DNA from: DAITQM01 sp036832975
Lineage (GTDB): Bacteria > Pseudomonadota > Gammaproteobacteria > Xanthomonadales > Wenzhouxiangellaceae
NCBI GenBank assembly: GCA_036832975.1
Contig: DAITQM010000003.1
Coordinates: 113,500 to 177,499, forward strand
DNA: 64,000 bases
Reading direction: 5' to 3'
Shown: positions 42,976-51,857 of the stretch, piece by piece
How positions within the stretch are numbered: the first letter of the stretch is position 1
Layout: the number at the start of each line of letters is the position of its first letter
Translations under genes and position numbers: made by a program
The notes under the pieces: model-generated
Told to the model about the DNA's origin: nothing
Databases searched by the model: none
The model's input: only the letters and a program-made list of their open reading frames with translations

Positions 42976-44055
42976 ATGGCATCGGCAAAAGAACACGGCA
43001 TCAAGGCGCTGAACCAGGAATTTCGCCGCTACGAACAAGTACGCAAAGAACAGCGCTACGGACTGACCGAAAACTCAGAAGTCGATCTGTTCGACGACCA
43101 ATACCGTATCCAAGTCGTCGATATGACCCCGTGGTTCGTCGGGGGCGACGCCGGGCGGGCGCGTTTCGCCGCCGACCTCGGCCGCGCCCTGGAAGAGATC
43201 GGTTTCGCGATCATCGTCAACCAGCGCGTGCCGCTCGCCCTGTACGACGAAATCGAGCGCGAAGTCCTCAAATTCTTCGAAAACATCCCGGAAGCCGAGC
43301 GCCTGCCTTACCTCGCCAAGCGTCACGGCTCGGTCAACCAGGGTTATTTCCCGATCAACGAAACGACCATCATCCATCCTGATCAGGTCAAAGGTTGGGT
43401 CTTCTGCCGCCGCGCGTTCAACCTCGAAGGCGGTGGATTCGACGAACAATCCTTCTGGCCGCGCCCCGGGTTCGAACCGGTATTCCGCCGCCTGATCCAA
43501 GCGCACGAGTCGTTAATCCTGCCGCTGATGCAGAGCATGCTGCACTACCTGGGCTGCGACCCACATCTTTACGACGCCCGGCTCAGCGCCACCAATTTCG
43601 GCTTTAGATTAAATTACTATCCAGCGCTCGGGCCCGCCGCGCCCGCTAGCGGCGGCCGCATGCTCGGCCACGAGGACGTCGATTTGTTCACCTTGCTGCC
43701 GGCGCCACGCGAGGAAGGGCTGCAGGTTCTGAACCGCGCCAGCGGACGCTGGATCCGCCCGGCGGCGCCGCCCGGCAGCCTGATCATCAATACCGGCGAT
43801 TACATGCAGCGGCTCAGCAACGACCGGTTGCCATCGACAACGCACCGCGTCGCCCGGCCGCGCGACCCGGCCGCCATGCTGCGCCCGCGCGTCAGCTTCC
43901 CGATGGCGATCTATCTTTGGGAAAACGAGATGCTCGAAGTCCTGCCCGGCCTCGGCGAACCACGCTACCCCCCGATCCGCGCCGAAACCTTCCACACCCG
44001 GATCACCAGCAAGTACTACGGCGACGACTACGCCGCGGAATCCACCGGATCTTGA
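42976..44055 (+). CDS. 2-oxoglutarate/Fe(II) oxygenase, isopenicillin N synthase family
   Basis: A 359-residue enzyme. The N-terminal DIOX_N-like part (IQVVDMTPWF, EEIGFAIIVN) precedes the jelly roll. Iron ligands are His232 and Asp234 (GHEDVDLFTLL) and His290 (STTHRVARP); the 2-oxoglutarate arginine is in RPRVSFPMAIY. Such enzymes hydroxylate or desaturate small molecules; substrate unknown. It is 11 bp after the NSS gene, so the transporter may supply its substrate. Confidence 0.85.
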   Translation: MASAKEHGIKALNQEFRRYEQVRKEQRYGLTENSEVDLFDDQYRIQVVDMTPWFVGGDAGRARFAADLGRALEEIGFAIIVNQRVPLALYDEIEREVLKFFENIPEAERLPYLAKRHGSVNQGYFPINETTIIHPDQVKGWVFCRRAFNLEGGGFDEQSFWPRPGFEPVFRRLIQAHESLILPLMQSMLHYLGCDPHLYDARLSATNFGFRLNYYPALGPAAPASGGRMLGHEDVDLFTLLPAPREEGLQVLNRASGRWIRPAAPPGSLIINTGDYMQRLSNDRLPSTTHRVARPRDPAAMLRPRVSFPMAIYLWENEMLEVLPGLGEPRYPPIRAETFHTRITSKYYGDDYAAESTGS

Positions 44056-44110
44056 GTCCGCCGCTCGCGGGGGAGGGCTGGGGGGCACCGCACCGATGTT
44101 CGGGGTTCAG

Positions 44111-45556
44111 TTATAAATAAGGCGTCAGCAAGCCGGCCAGCCCGTCGCGCAGGCGGGGTAAAAAGCCGCGGTTTTCGATTTCGTCCATTTCGATGCGCCG
44201 TGCGGCGGCCAGCCGGGCGCGGGCCAGGGCGTGCAGCGCGGCGGCAAGTTGGGGGCAGTGGATCTCCAGGTTCAACTCGAAATTGAGCCGCAGGCTGCGT
44301 GGATCCCAATTCGCCGAACCGATCAGCGCCCAACTTTGATCGATGACCAGGTATTTGCTGTGATCGAAGCCGTCGCTGCCGTACCAGATCCGGCAGCCGC
44401 TGCCGATCAACGGCGGCAGACGATTGTGCATCGCCCAATTCACAACCGGCCAGTTGTTGTACTCCGGCAGCACGATATCGACCGTGACGCCGCGCAACGC
44501 GGTGTGTCTCAAGGCCATCAGCAGATCGTTGTCGGGCAGAAAATACGGGGTCACGATCAACACCTGGCGGTCGGCGGCGCCGAGGGCGGCGAGAAAGGCC
44601 CAACGGCATTGATCGATGTCTTCGTCAGGACCGTCGGGAATCACCCGAACTGCCGCCTCGCCCGCGCTCGGCGGCTCCACCTCCCAGGCTTCCCCGGCCA
44701 GCACCTCGTCGGTGGCGAACCGCCAGTCAGCGGCGAAAACACGGTGCATCGCGGCGACCGCCGGACCGCGCACGGCAAAATGCACATCGCGCGAGCGCGG
44801 CCGGCTGCCGGTATGTTGATCGCTGATGTTCATCCCACCGGTGAAAGCGGTTTCGCCATCGACGATCAGCAATTTGCGGTGGTTGCGCAAATTGATATAG
44901 GGCATGCGCCACGGTGTCATGGAGTGCAGGAACAAGGCCGTTTGGACCCCGGCGCGGCGCAACGCCGGGACCGCCGAGCCGCCGGCTAGCGGCGGGCTGT
45001 AATAACGACCGGCACCGTCGATCAGCACCCGAACTTCGACGCCGCGGCCGGCTGCCGCGCCGAGCGCCGCGATCATGGCGCGGCCGATGCGGTCGGCGGA
45101 GAAGATGAAACTGGACAGCGCCACGCTGCGCCGCGCCCGGCCGATCGCCGCCAGCATTGCGCGATACGCAGCGTCGCCGCCGGCGTACATCTCGACGGCG
45201 TGTCCGGTTTGCAACGGCTGGCCGGTGACCCGATCGAGCACGGCGGACAAGCCGTCGAGACCGCGGGTCGCCGGTGCGGCGGCGGATGGCGAAACGCCGT
45301 CCGGGGCAGGTGCCGGGATCCGGCGGCGCAACAAGATCGCCCGGCGCTTGAGCAGATTGATACCGAACAGCAAATACAGCACGCCACCGCCCAACGGCAG
45401 CAGCCAGATGAGCAGCAACCAGAGCGAGGCGCTGGGTGCTTCCCGCGGCCGGAGCAGCACGTGCAGCGACAATGTGCTGCTGAACAGAACGCTGACCAGG
45501 CCGAATAACCAAGGCCAGTTGACCGCCGGTAACACGTCGAAGCCCGGACTGTTCAT
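44111..45556 (-). CDS. cls: Cardiolipin synthase (PLD family)
   Basis: A 481-residue membrane phospholipase-D-type enzyme condensing phosphatidylglycerol (or PG and PE). Two N-terminal helices (WPWLFGLVSVLFSSTLSLHV and LWLLLIWLLPLGGGVLYLLF) precede two HKD-type motifs: INLRNHRKLLIVDGETAFTG and GFDHSKYLVIDQSWALIGSA. The start at MNSPGFDVLP is chosen to place the first helix near the N-terminus; the frame is open further upstream without homology. Confidence 0.88.
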   Translation of the reverse strand: MNSPGFDVLPAVNWPWLFGLVSVLFSSTLSLHVLLRPREAPSASLWLLLIWLLPLGGGVLYLLFGINLLKRRAILLRRRIPAPAPDGVSPSAAAPATRGLDGLSAVLDRVTGQPLQTGHAVEMYAGGDAAYRAMLAAIGRARRSVALSSFIFSADRIGRAMIAALGAAAGRGVEVRVLIDGAGRYYSPPLAGGSAVPALRRAGVQTALFLHSMTPWRMPYINLRNHRKLLIVDGETAFTGGMNISDQHTGSRPRSRDVHFAVRGPAVAAMHRVFAADWRFATDEVLAGEAWEVEPPSAGEAAVRVIPDGPDEDIDQCRWAFLAALGAADRQVLIVTPYFLPDNDLLMALRHTALRGVTVDIVLPEYNNWPVVNWAMHNRLPPLIGSGCRIWYGSDGFDHSKYLVIDQSWALIGSANWDPRSLRLNFELNLEIHCPQLAAALHALARARLAAARRIEMDEIENRGFLPRLRDGLAGLLTPYL

Positions 45557-45663
45557 GACCGACTCGTCGCGCGTGCAGGCGGAGATGAGGGGCGGTAAAG
45601 GCGGGCGGGGTGGATCTGCGGGCGCAAGACAGGGGCCGGCGATAGCGTCGGCAAAACGAGGGG

Positions 45664-45690
45664 TTGCCCCCGGAACTGCTCCGGGGGCAA
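45664..45690 (-). terminator. GC-rich hairpin after RRM gene
   Basis: TTGCCCCCGGA and TCCGGGGGCAA, an 11-bp perfect stem with 5-base loop, about 80 bp downstream of the RRM gene on its strand. A short TTTT occurs a few bases beyond. The position supports transcription termination. Confidence 0.5.
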
Positions 45691-45767
45691 GAGATAGCAT
45701 GCGAAAAGCGATCGCCGGCCGAACGGTGGCATCAGGCGGCCGCCGGCGACCGCCCCGGAGGCCGGGC

Positions 45768-46046
45768 TCAGTACCGCCCGCCACCCCCGCGCGGCGGACG
45801 TTCAGTCCGGGGCCGCGCTTCATTCACCGTGATATTCCGGCCATTGAGATCGGTGCCGTTGAGCTGCTTGATGGCATGCTCGGCTTCTTCCCGATTGGGC
45901 ATTTCGACGAAACCAAAGCCTTTGGCCCGGCCCGTCATCTTGTCTGTGATGATCGCTACCGAACTGATCGCTCCGTAGGACGCAAACGCATTGCGCAGGT
46001 CGTCCTCGGTCAGCGAGTAAGGCAGGTTTCCGACATAAATATTCAT
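45768..46046 (-). CDS. Small RRM RNA-binding protein
   Basis: A 92-residue single RNA-recognition-motif protein. RNP2 is IYVGNL, RNP1 is KGFGFVEM, and a glycine/arginine tail (RTERPPRGGGGRY) follows. Similar proteins in cyanobacteria and proteobacteria are cold-induced. A long leader (46047 to about 46200) without a frame precedes it, as is common for cold-regulated RNA-binding proteins, but no specific element was recognised. Confidence 0.88.
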   Translation of the reverse strand: MNIYVGNLPYSLTEDDLRNAFASYGAISSVAIITDKMTGRAKGFGFVEMPNREEAEHAIKQLNGTDLNGRNITVNEARPRTERPPRGGGGRY

Positions 46047-46402
46047 AAACTGTATCTCTGAAAACGCATGGTGCTGAAAAGCTGAAACTGCTCCGGCATG
46101 CAACACCCCGTACCGGGTCAGGCGGCCGCCACGCGGCCGGTTCGGCGGCCCGGCAATGGTCAGGCCGGGCGTCAGGGAAAAGAAAAGAGGGTTCAGTGGG
46201 GGGCGCAAATAGCGGGATGGAGCCCGGCGCGAAGCGCCGCGGCCGATGGCCGCGCGCCCCGTGATTCGACGTTCGAAGATGCTGAACCGGCTCTATCCAC
46301 TTCCAGGCAATGGCCGCATTCTACACTGCCCGGGGGCGTTGTGCCAGCCGGCGCGTTAACAAGTTGTTGAAAAACGCCATCCTGGCGTTTTTCAACAGCC
46401 CG
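46047..46402. repeat. Intergenic gap with stacked palindromes
   Basis: No gene is supported. At 46366-46396, GTTGAAAAACGCC and GGCGTTTTTCAAC form a 13-bp stem, the same unit as in the 128-bp repeats. Near 46219-46255 are GGCGC-GAA-GCGCC and CGCGGCC-GAT-GGCCGCG hairpins. The former sits directly after the RND pump stop and may terminate that transcript. Confidence 0.65.
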
Positions 46403-49400
46403 CTAATTCCGCGCCGGGGCGGCCGTGCCGGAGGGCCGGCGGGAGCGGACAAAACCGCGGATCGTCACGTAGAACACCGGGGTCAGCAATAGGCCGATCA
46501 GCGTCACGCCGAGCATACCGCCGAACACTGCGGTGCCCAGCGTGCGGCGCATTTCGGCGCCGGCGCCGCGCGCCAGGACGAGGGGAACGACGCCGAGGAT
46601 AAAGGCGAACGAGGTCATCAGAATCGGCCTTAAGCGCAGCAGGGCCGCGCCTTTCGCCGCCGCCCAGCGATCCTTGCCGGCCGCTTCGAGCTGGCGCGCG
46701 AACTCGACGATCAAAATCGCATTCTTGCTCGCCAGGCCGGCGAGCACGACGAATCCGATCTGCGTCAGGATGTTGTTGTCGTAGCCGCGCAGCGCGACGG
46801 CGAGCAGTGCAAAGAGCAGAACGAGCGGCACGATCAGGACGATGGCCAGCGGCAACGACCAGCTTTCATACTGCGCCGCGAGGACCAGCAGGACGAATAA
46901 GACGCTCAGCGGCAGGATGTACAAGGTGGCGTTGCCGGCCCGCTTTTCCTGGAACGCGAGTTCGGTCCACTCGTAGCCAAGGCCGCGCGGCAAGGTATCG
47001 TCGGCAATGCGTTCCATCGCCGCCAGCGCCTGGCCGGTGCTGAAACCGCGGACCGTATCGCCCTGCACTTCGACCGCCGGGAAAAGATTGAAGCGCACGA
47101 TGCGGTCGGGCCCGGTGCTCGGCACCATCGTCGCGATCGACCCGAGCGGCACCATCGCGCCAGTCGTACTGCGCACTCTCAGGCGCTCGATGTCCGCCGG
47201 CTCCAAGCGGTACGGGGCGTCACCCTGGGCCGTCACCCGCCAGGTACGGCCGAACAAATTGAAATCGTTGACATAGCTCGAACCGAGAAACACCTCCAGC
47301 GCCTCGAACACCGCCTCGACCGGCACGTGCAGCATTTCGGCGCGCGTCCGGTCGATAGCGACGAAATAATTCGGCAGCGCGGTGCTGAAGGTGGTGAACA
47401 CCCGCTCGTTCTCCGGTGCCTGGTTGGCTTTGGCGATCACTTCCCAAGCGGTATCTTCGAGCAGCTTCAAGCCGCGGCCGGTGCGGTCCTGGAGCAGCAT
47501 CTTGAAACCGCCCCCGGTACCCAGGCCGCGGATCGGCGGCGGAATGATGATGAAGATCTGGGCGTCCTGGATCGTCGAGAATTTAGCCTGTATTGTCGCG
47601 ATCAGATCGCGCGCGCTCTGTCCGGCGCCGCGCTCGGCGTACGGTTTGAGTGGCACGAAAATCGCGCCGGCGTGCGTCGCGTTGGAAAAGGTGGCGCCGG
47701 AAAAACCGGCGAACGCCGCGGTATGCGCCACGCCGGGCGTCTCGAGGATCATCTCGGTCGCCCGCTGGATGACGGCGTCGGTGCGGGCCAAAGAAGCGCC
47801 CTTCGGCAATTCGAGCGCGACGATCAGGTAACCTTGATCCTGCTCGGGAATGAAACCGCCGGGAACGCGCGTAAAGACCCAGGCGGTGACCGCAAGCAGC
47901 AGGACAAACAGCACGAGCCAGCGGCGCGGCCGGCGGATGACGCCGCCGACCGTGCCGCCGTAGGCGCTGGAAAAACGGTCGAAGCCGCGGTTGAACAGGC
48001 GGAAGATGGGCCCGAGCAACCGCTGCCACAGGCTGCGTCCGTCACCGTGGCCGGGGCGCAACAGCAAGGCGCCGAGGGCCGGCGACAGCGTCAACGAATT
48101 GAACACCGAGATCAGCGTCGCGGCGGTGATCGTCACCGCGAACTGGCGGAAAAACTGCCCGCCGATGCCGCCGAGAAAGGCGCTCGGCACGAACACCGCG
48201 ACCAGCACCAGGCCGATCGAAATCAGCGCGCTGCCGACTTCATCCATCGTCCGCCGCGCCGCATCGCGCGGCGCCAAGCCGGCGGCCAGGTTGCGTTCGA
48301 TGTTTTCGACGACGACGATCGCATCATCGACAACGATGCCGATGGCCAGCACCAGACCGAACAGCGACAAGTTGTTCAGAGAGAAATCGAGCGCCGCCAT
48401 CACCGCGAACGTGCCGATCAGCGACACCGGGATCGTGATGATCGGGATCAGCGCCGCGCGCCAGCTTTGCAGGAACAACACAATGACCAAAACGACAAGC
48501 ACAATGGCTTCGCCGATCGTGGTGTAAACGGCGCGCACCGATTGCGCGATGTAATCGGTCGGGTTGTAAATAATGTCGTAAGCCAGGCCCTGGGGAAAAT
48601 CGGCGACCAGCCCCCGCATCGCCCCCTTGACGTCCTCGGCGGTCTGCAAGGCATTGCTGCCCGGCCGCTGGAACACCGCGACGGCCACCGCCGGCCGGCC
48701 GTCCATGTAACTGTTGGTGACGTACTCGCGCGCCCCGAGTTCGACCCGCGCGACGTCGGCAAGGCGGATCAGGCGGCCGTCGTCCCCGCTTTTGAGGATC
48801 ACCTGCTCGAACTGCTCGGGAACGACGAATCGGCCCTCGGTGTTGACGACAAACTGAAAAGCGTTATCGAACGGCATCGGCGGTTGGCCGAGGATGCCGC
48901 TCGCCACCTGGACATTCTGGGCGCGCAGAGCGGCGACGACGTCGCCGGCGGTCAATTCCACCGACTGCATGCGCTCGGGGTCGAGCCAGACGCGCATGCT
49001 GTAATCGCGCGCGCCGAAGATCGTAATGCTGCCGACGCCGTCGAGGCGCGACAACACATCGCGGATCTGCAACGTTGCGTAATTGCTGATATAAAGCTGA
49101 TCGTAAGTGTCGTCCGGCGAGTATAAATGGACGACCATCATCAAGTCGGGCGAGCTTTTCTGGGTGGTCACGCCGAGCCGGCGCACTTCCTCGGGGAGGC
49201 GCGGCTCGGCCACGGCGACGCGGTTCTGGACCAGCACTTGCGCCGTATCGAGATCGGTGCCGAGTTCGAACGTGATGGTCAGCGTCATCACGCCGTCGGT
49301 GGTCGACGACGAACTCATGTACAGCATGTTCTCGACGCCGTTGACTTCCTGCTCGATCGGCGTCGCAACGGTCGCGGCGATCACCTCGGGCGTGGCGCCC

Positions 49401-49555
49401 GGATACACCGCCCGCACCACCACCGTCGGCGGCACGACCTCCGGATACTGCGCCACCGGCAGGCCGACGTAAGCCAGCGCCCCGAGCAGCGTGATGACGA
49501 TCGCGACGACGGCGGCGAAACGCGGCCGGTCGATAAAGAAATGGCCGAGTCTCAT
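46403..49555 (-). CDS. RND efflux inner-membrane pump (HAE1/AcrB type)
   Basis: A 1050-residue proton-driven exporter with 12 helices and two large periplasmic loops. The proton-relay Asp pair is in GLVLAIGIVVDDAIVVVENI; LGGIGGQFFRQFAVTITAAT and the C-terminal GVVPLVLARGAGAEMRRTLG are family blocks. AcrB-like length. Starts 4 bp inside the MFP stop (ATGA). No outer-membrane TolC-like gene is adjacent. Confidence 0.93.
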   Translation of the reverse strand: MRLGHFFIDRPRFAAVVAIVITLLGALAYVGLPVAQYPEVVPPTVVVRAVYPGATPEVIAATVATPIEQEVNGVENMLYMSSSSTTDGVMTLTITFELGTDLDTAQVLVQNRVAVAEPRLPEEVRRLGVTTQKSSPDLMMVVHLYSPDDTYDQLYISNYATLQIRDVLSRLDGVGSITIFGARDYSMRVWLDPERMQSVELTAGDVVAALRAQNVQVASGILGQPPMPFDNAFQFVVNTEGRFVVPEQFEQVILKSGDDGRLIRLADVARVELGAREYVTNSYMDGRPAVAVAVFQRPGSNALQTAEDVKGAMRGLVADFPQGLAYDIIYNPTDYIAQSVRAVYTTIGEAIVLVVLVIVLFLQSWRAALIPIITIPVSLIGTFAVMAALDFSLNNLSLFGLVLAIGIVVDDAIVVVENIERNLAAGLAPRDAARRTMDEVGSALISIGLVLVAVFVPSAFLGGIGGQFFRQFAVTITAATLISVFNSLTLSPALGALLLRPGHGDGRSLWQRLLGPIFRLFNRGFDRFSSAYGGTVGGVIRRPRRWLVLFVLLLAVTAWVFTRVPGGFIPEQDQGYLIVALELPKGASLARTDAVIQRATEMILETPGVAHTAAFAGFSGATFSNATHAGAIFVPLKPYAERGAGQSARDLIATIQAKFSTIQDAQIFIIIPPPIRGLGTGGGFKMLLQDRTGRGLKLLEDTAWEVIAKANQAPENERVFTTFSTALPNYFVAIDRTRAEMLHVPVEAVFEALEVFLGSSYVNDFNLFGRTWRVTAQGDAPYRLEPADIERLRVRSTTGAMVPLGSIATMVPSTGPDRIVRFNLFPAVEVQGDTVRGFSTGQALAAMERIADDTLPRGLGYEWTELAFQEKRAGNATLYILPLSVLFVLLVLAAQYESWSLPLAIVLIVPLVLLFALLAVALRGYDNNILTQIGFVVLAGLASKNAILIVEFARQLEAAGKDRWAAAKGAALLRLRPILMTSFAFILGVVPLVLARGAGAEMRRTLGTAVFGGMLGVTLIGLLLTPVFYVTIRGFVRSRRPSGTAAPARN

Positions 49556-50762
49556 TGCGCGGCAGCGGCTTCGCTTTCGCCGGCCGGCGGTTCAGCAGGC
49601 GGGGTAGCGGCGGCCAGGCGCTCGGCCTTGACCGGCTGCCCGGCACGCACCCGCTGCAAGCCGTTGACGATCACCCACTCGTCACCCCGCAAGCCGTCGC
49701 GGATCACGCGCCGGCCGTCGACCAGACGGCCGGGCGTCACGTTGCGGCGGGTGGCGACATCGCCTTCGCCAAGGACGTAGACAAAGCGCTGGTTCTGGTC
49801 GGTGGCGATCGCCGCATCGGGAATCAGTAATGCCGGGTACGGCCCTTCACCGAGCAGCCTGACGCGGGCGAACAGACCGGGAACCAGCACTCCGTCGGGG
49901 TTCGGAAAAATCGCCCGGCCCTGCATCGTGCCGGTCGCCGGATCGATCCGGTTGTCGACAAAATCCATGTGCCCTTCATGCGGAAAGCCCGACTCGTCGG
50001 CCAGTTGCAATAAAACCGGGTTAGGCGCATAGCGCGAACTCGGCCGGGCGCCGCTCTGGTCGAGCCGGACATAGCGCAGATAGGCGCTTTCGGAACCGGT
50101 GAAATAAAGGTGGATCCGATCGAGCGAGACGATCGTCGTCAACAACGTCGCCTCGGCCGTGCCGCCGTTGATCAGGTTGCCCGGCGTCACCCGCGTGCGG
50201 CTGATCCGGCCGCCGATCGGCGCCTTGACTTCGGTGAATTCGAGGTTCAGGCGCGCCTGCTCGACGGCCGCCTCGGCGGCGGCGAGGTCGGCCTGCGCCT
50301 GGCGCGCCCCCTGCCGGCGGTTGTCGAGTTCCTCTTCGGAAACCGAACGGGATTCGTACAACCGTTCGGCCCGCACCTCGTCGTTGCGTGCCAGCGCCAA
50401 CAACGCCGCGGCCCGGTCGCGCCCGGCCCGCGCTTCAGCCAAGGCCGCCTGGAACGGCCGCGGATCGATGACATAGAGCAGATCGCCGGCTTCGACCCTC
50501 GTGCCATCGGTAAAGGCCACCCGGTCGAGGTAGCCGCTGACCCGGGCGCGGATTTCGACTTCCTCGACCGCCTCCAGGCGGCCGGTGTATTCATCCCAGT
50601 CGGTGATCTGCCGCACCTCGGGGCGGGCCGCGGTGACCGCCGGGTCAACATCCACGGCGGCGGCGCTTCGCCTGCCGGCCCGCAAGCGGCGAGCAGGAGC
50701 GCTCCACCGTAAAGCCCGAAGCGCCGGGCGAAGCGCAGCGCGCCAGCCGAGACGAGCGTCAT
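49552..50762 (-). CDS. RND membrane fusion protein, apparent frameshift
   Basis: The main frame (49552 to about 50650) encodes a periplasmic adaptor: ITDWDEYTGRLEAVEEVEIR, the barrel-sandwich SGYLDRVAFTDGTRVEAGD, a coiled-coil hairpin, and APIGGRISRTRVTPGNLI. The N-terminal lipoprotein signal (MTLVSAGALRFARR...LLLAACG) is in a different frame beginning at 50762, which overlaps the trxA stop by 4 bp as expected. The two frames can be joined if one base is missing in a GCC-rich run near 50650. A sequencing or assembly error, a real mutation, or frameshifting could explain it. Confidence 0.8.
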
Positions 50763-51076
50763 GACAGTGCCTTATCGACCTTTTGCAAGAGAGCCTGCTT
50801 GCTCGCCGCACCGATCATCGTTTCGCGCACCTCGCCGAGCTTGAACACCAGCAGCGTCGGTATCGAACGGATGTTGTAACGCTGCGCCAGCGCCGCCTGT
50901 TCATCGACGTTGACCTTGACCACTTTGAGACTGCCGGCGCGTTCCTCGGCGATATCGGCCAGCACCGGGGCGACCATCTTGCAGGGCCCGCACCACGGCG
51001 CCCAGAAATCGACCAGCACCGGTTCGGTGGATTTCAACACTTCTTCTTCAAACGTCCCCATCGTCACTTCTTTCAT
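50759..51076 (-). CDS. trxA: Thioredoxin
   Basis: A 105-residue thioredoxin with active site FWAPWCGPCKMVAPVLADI and the cis-proline in RSIPTLLVFKLGE. Cytoplasmic: no signal peptide. It lies between a TetR regulator and an RND efflux pair, coupled to the latter (ATGA). The usual trxA neighbour rho is absent, so this may be a second, efflux-operon thioredoxin. Confidence 0.9.
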   Translation of the reverse strand: MKEVTMGTFEEEVLKSTEPVLVDFWAPWCGPCKMVAPVLADIAEERAGSLKVVKVNVDEQAALAQRYNIRSIPTLLVFKLGEVRETMIGAASKQALLQKVDKALS

Positions 51077-51098
51077 CACATGACTCCTGCAACTAGCA

Positions 51099-51782
51099 TC
51101 AATCGACGACGCTGGCGACAGGCCCGCCGCCGGCAACCACTTCTTCATCATCGCCGCGGCGCAGAGGCAAGGCCGCGGCCGATTCGACCCGGCCGCCGCC
51201 CAGCAACCGTGCCACGGCCGCCGGCAACTGGCGGAGAATCTCTGGATCGTCGCAGATCCGCGCCTCCTCCAGCAGCCCCTGATACAACGCGAACAACCAG
51301 TGCGCCAGGCGCAGCGGGTCGCCGTTCAAACCGGGCTTCCCGCCCCCCGCAGCACGCAGCGCGCGTTCGAAATAACCGCGATAGGCGGCGATAATGGTCT
51401 CGATCCGCGCCGCGATCTCGGGATAAACGCCGCTGCACTCGGTGCCGAGCCGATAGAACGGACAACCCAGCGTCCGGCCGTGGCGGGCCCGCAACGCGAG
51501 CTGCTCGCGATAGACCGCGTCGAAATGCCGGATCAGGCGCTCGACCGGCGGCACCGCCGAGGCAAAATCGCGCCTCAGACGCGCTTCCTGCTGCGCCCAG
51601 GCATAATCCAGCGCCGCGCCGGCCAGGTCGCACTTGGATTCGAAAAAATGATAGAAGCTGCCTTTTTGCACCCCGGCCTTGCGGCACATGGCCTCGACCG
51701 ACGCGCTGTGGTAGCCGTCCGCACGGAACAACTCAGCCGCCGCCTCGATCAACCGCTCGCGGGCATCGCTGCACCGGCCCAT
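51099..51782 (-). CDS. TetR/AcrR-family repressor
   Basis: About 227 residues. The N-terminal helix-turn-helix ARERLIEAAAELFRADGYHS followed by MCRKAGVQKGSFYHFFESK is typical. The C-terminal YsiA-like ligand domain carries LGCPFYRLGTE. It is the first gene of the tetR-trxA-MFP-RND operon, and its own promoter contains a palindrome that it likely binds, which would auto-repress the whole efflux operon. Confidence 0.88.
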   Translation of the reverse strand: MGRCSDARERLIEAAAELFRADGYHSASVEAMCRKAGVQKGSFYHFFESKCDLAGAALDYAWAQQEARLRRDFASAVPPVERLIRHFDAVYREQLALRARHGRTLGCPFYRLGTECSGVYPEIAARIETIIAAYRGYFERALRAAGGGKPGLNGDPLRLAHWLFALYQGLLEEARICDDPEILRQLPAAVARLLGGGRVESAAALPLRRGDDEEVVAGGGPVASVVD

Positions 51783-51811
51783 CAGACCGCACTCCAAATC
51801 GACATATTCAC

Positions 51812-51840
51812 ATTATAGTTGACCGGTCGGTAAAATTCAA
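51812..51840 (-). promoter_or_regulatory. tetR promoter with embedded operator
   Basis: TTGAAT (-35) and a perfect TATAAT (-10) are 17 bp apart. Between them lies ACCGACCGGTCAAC, containing the GACCGGTC palindrome typical of TetR-family operators. A repressor bound there would block RNA polymerase directly. Confidence 0.65.
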
Positions 51841-51857
51841 GGCAACCTAGACCGCTG

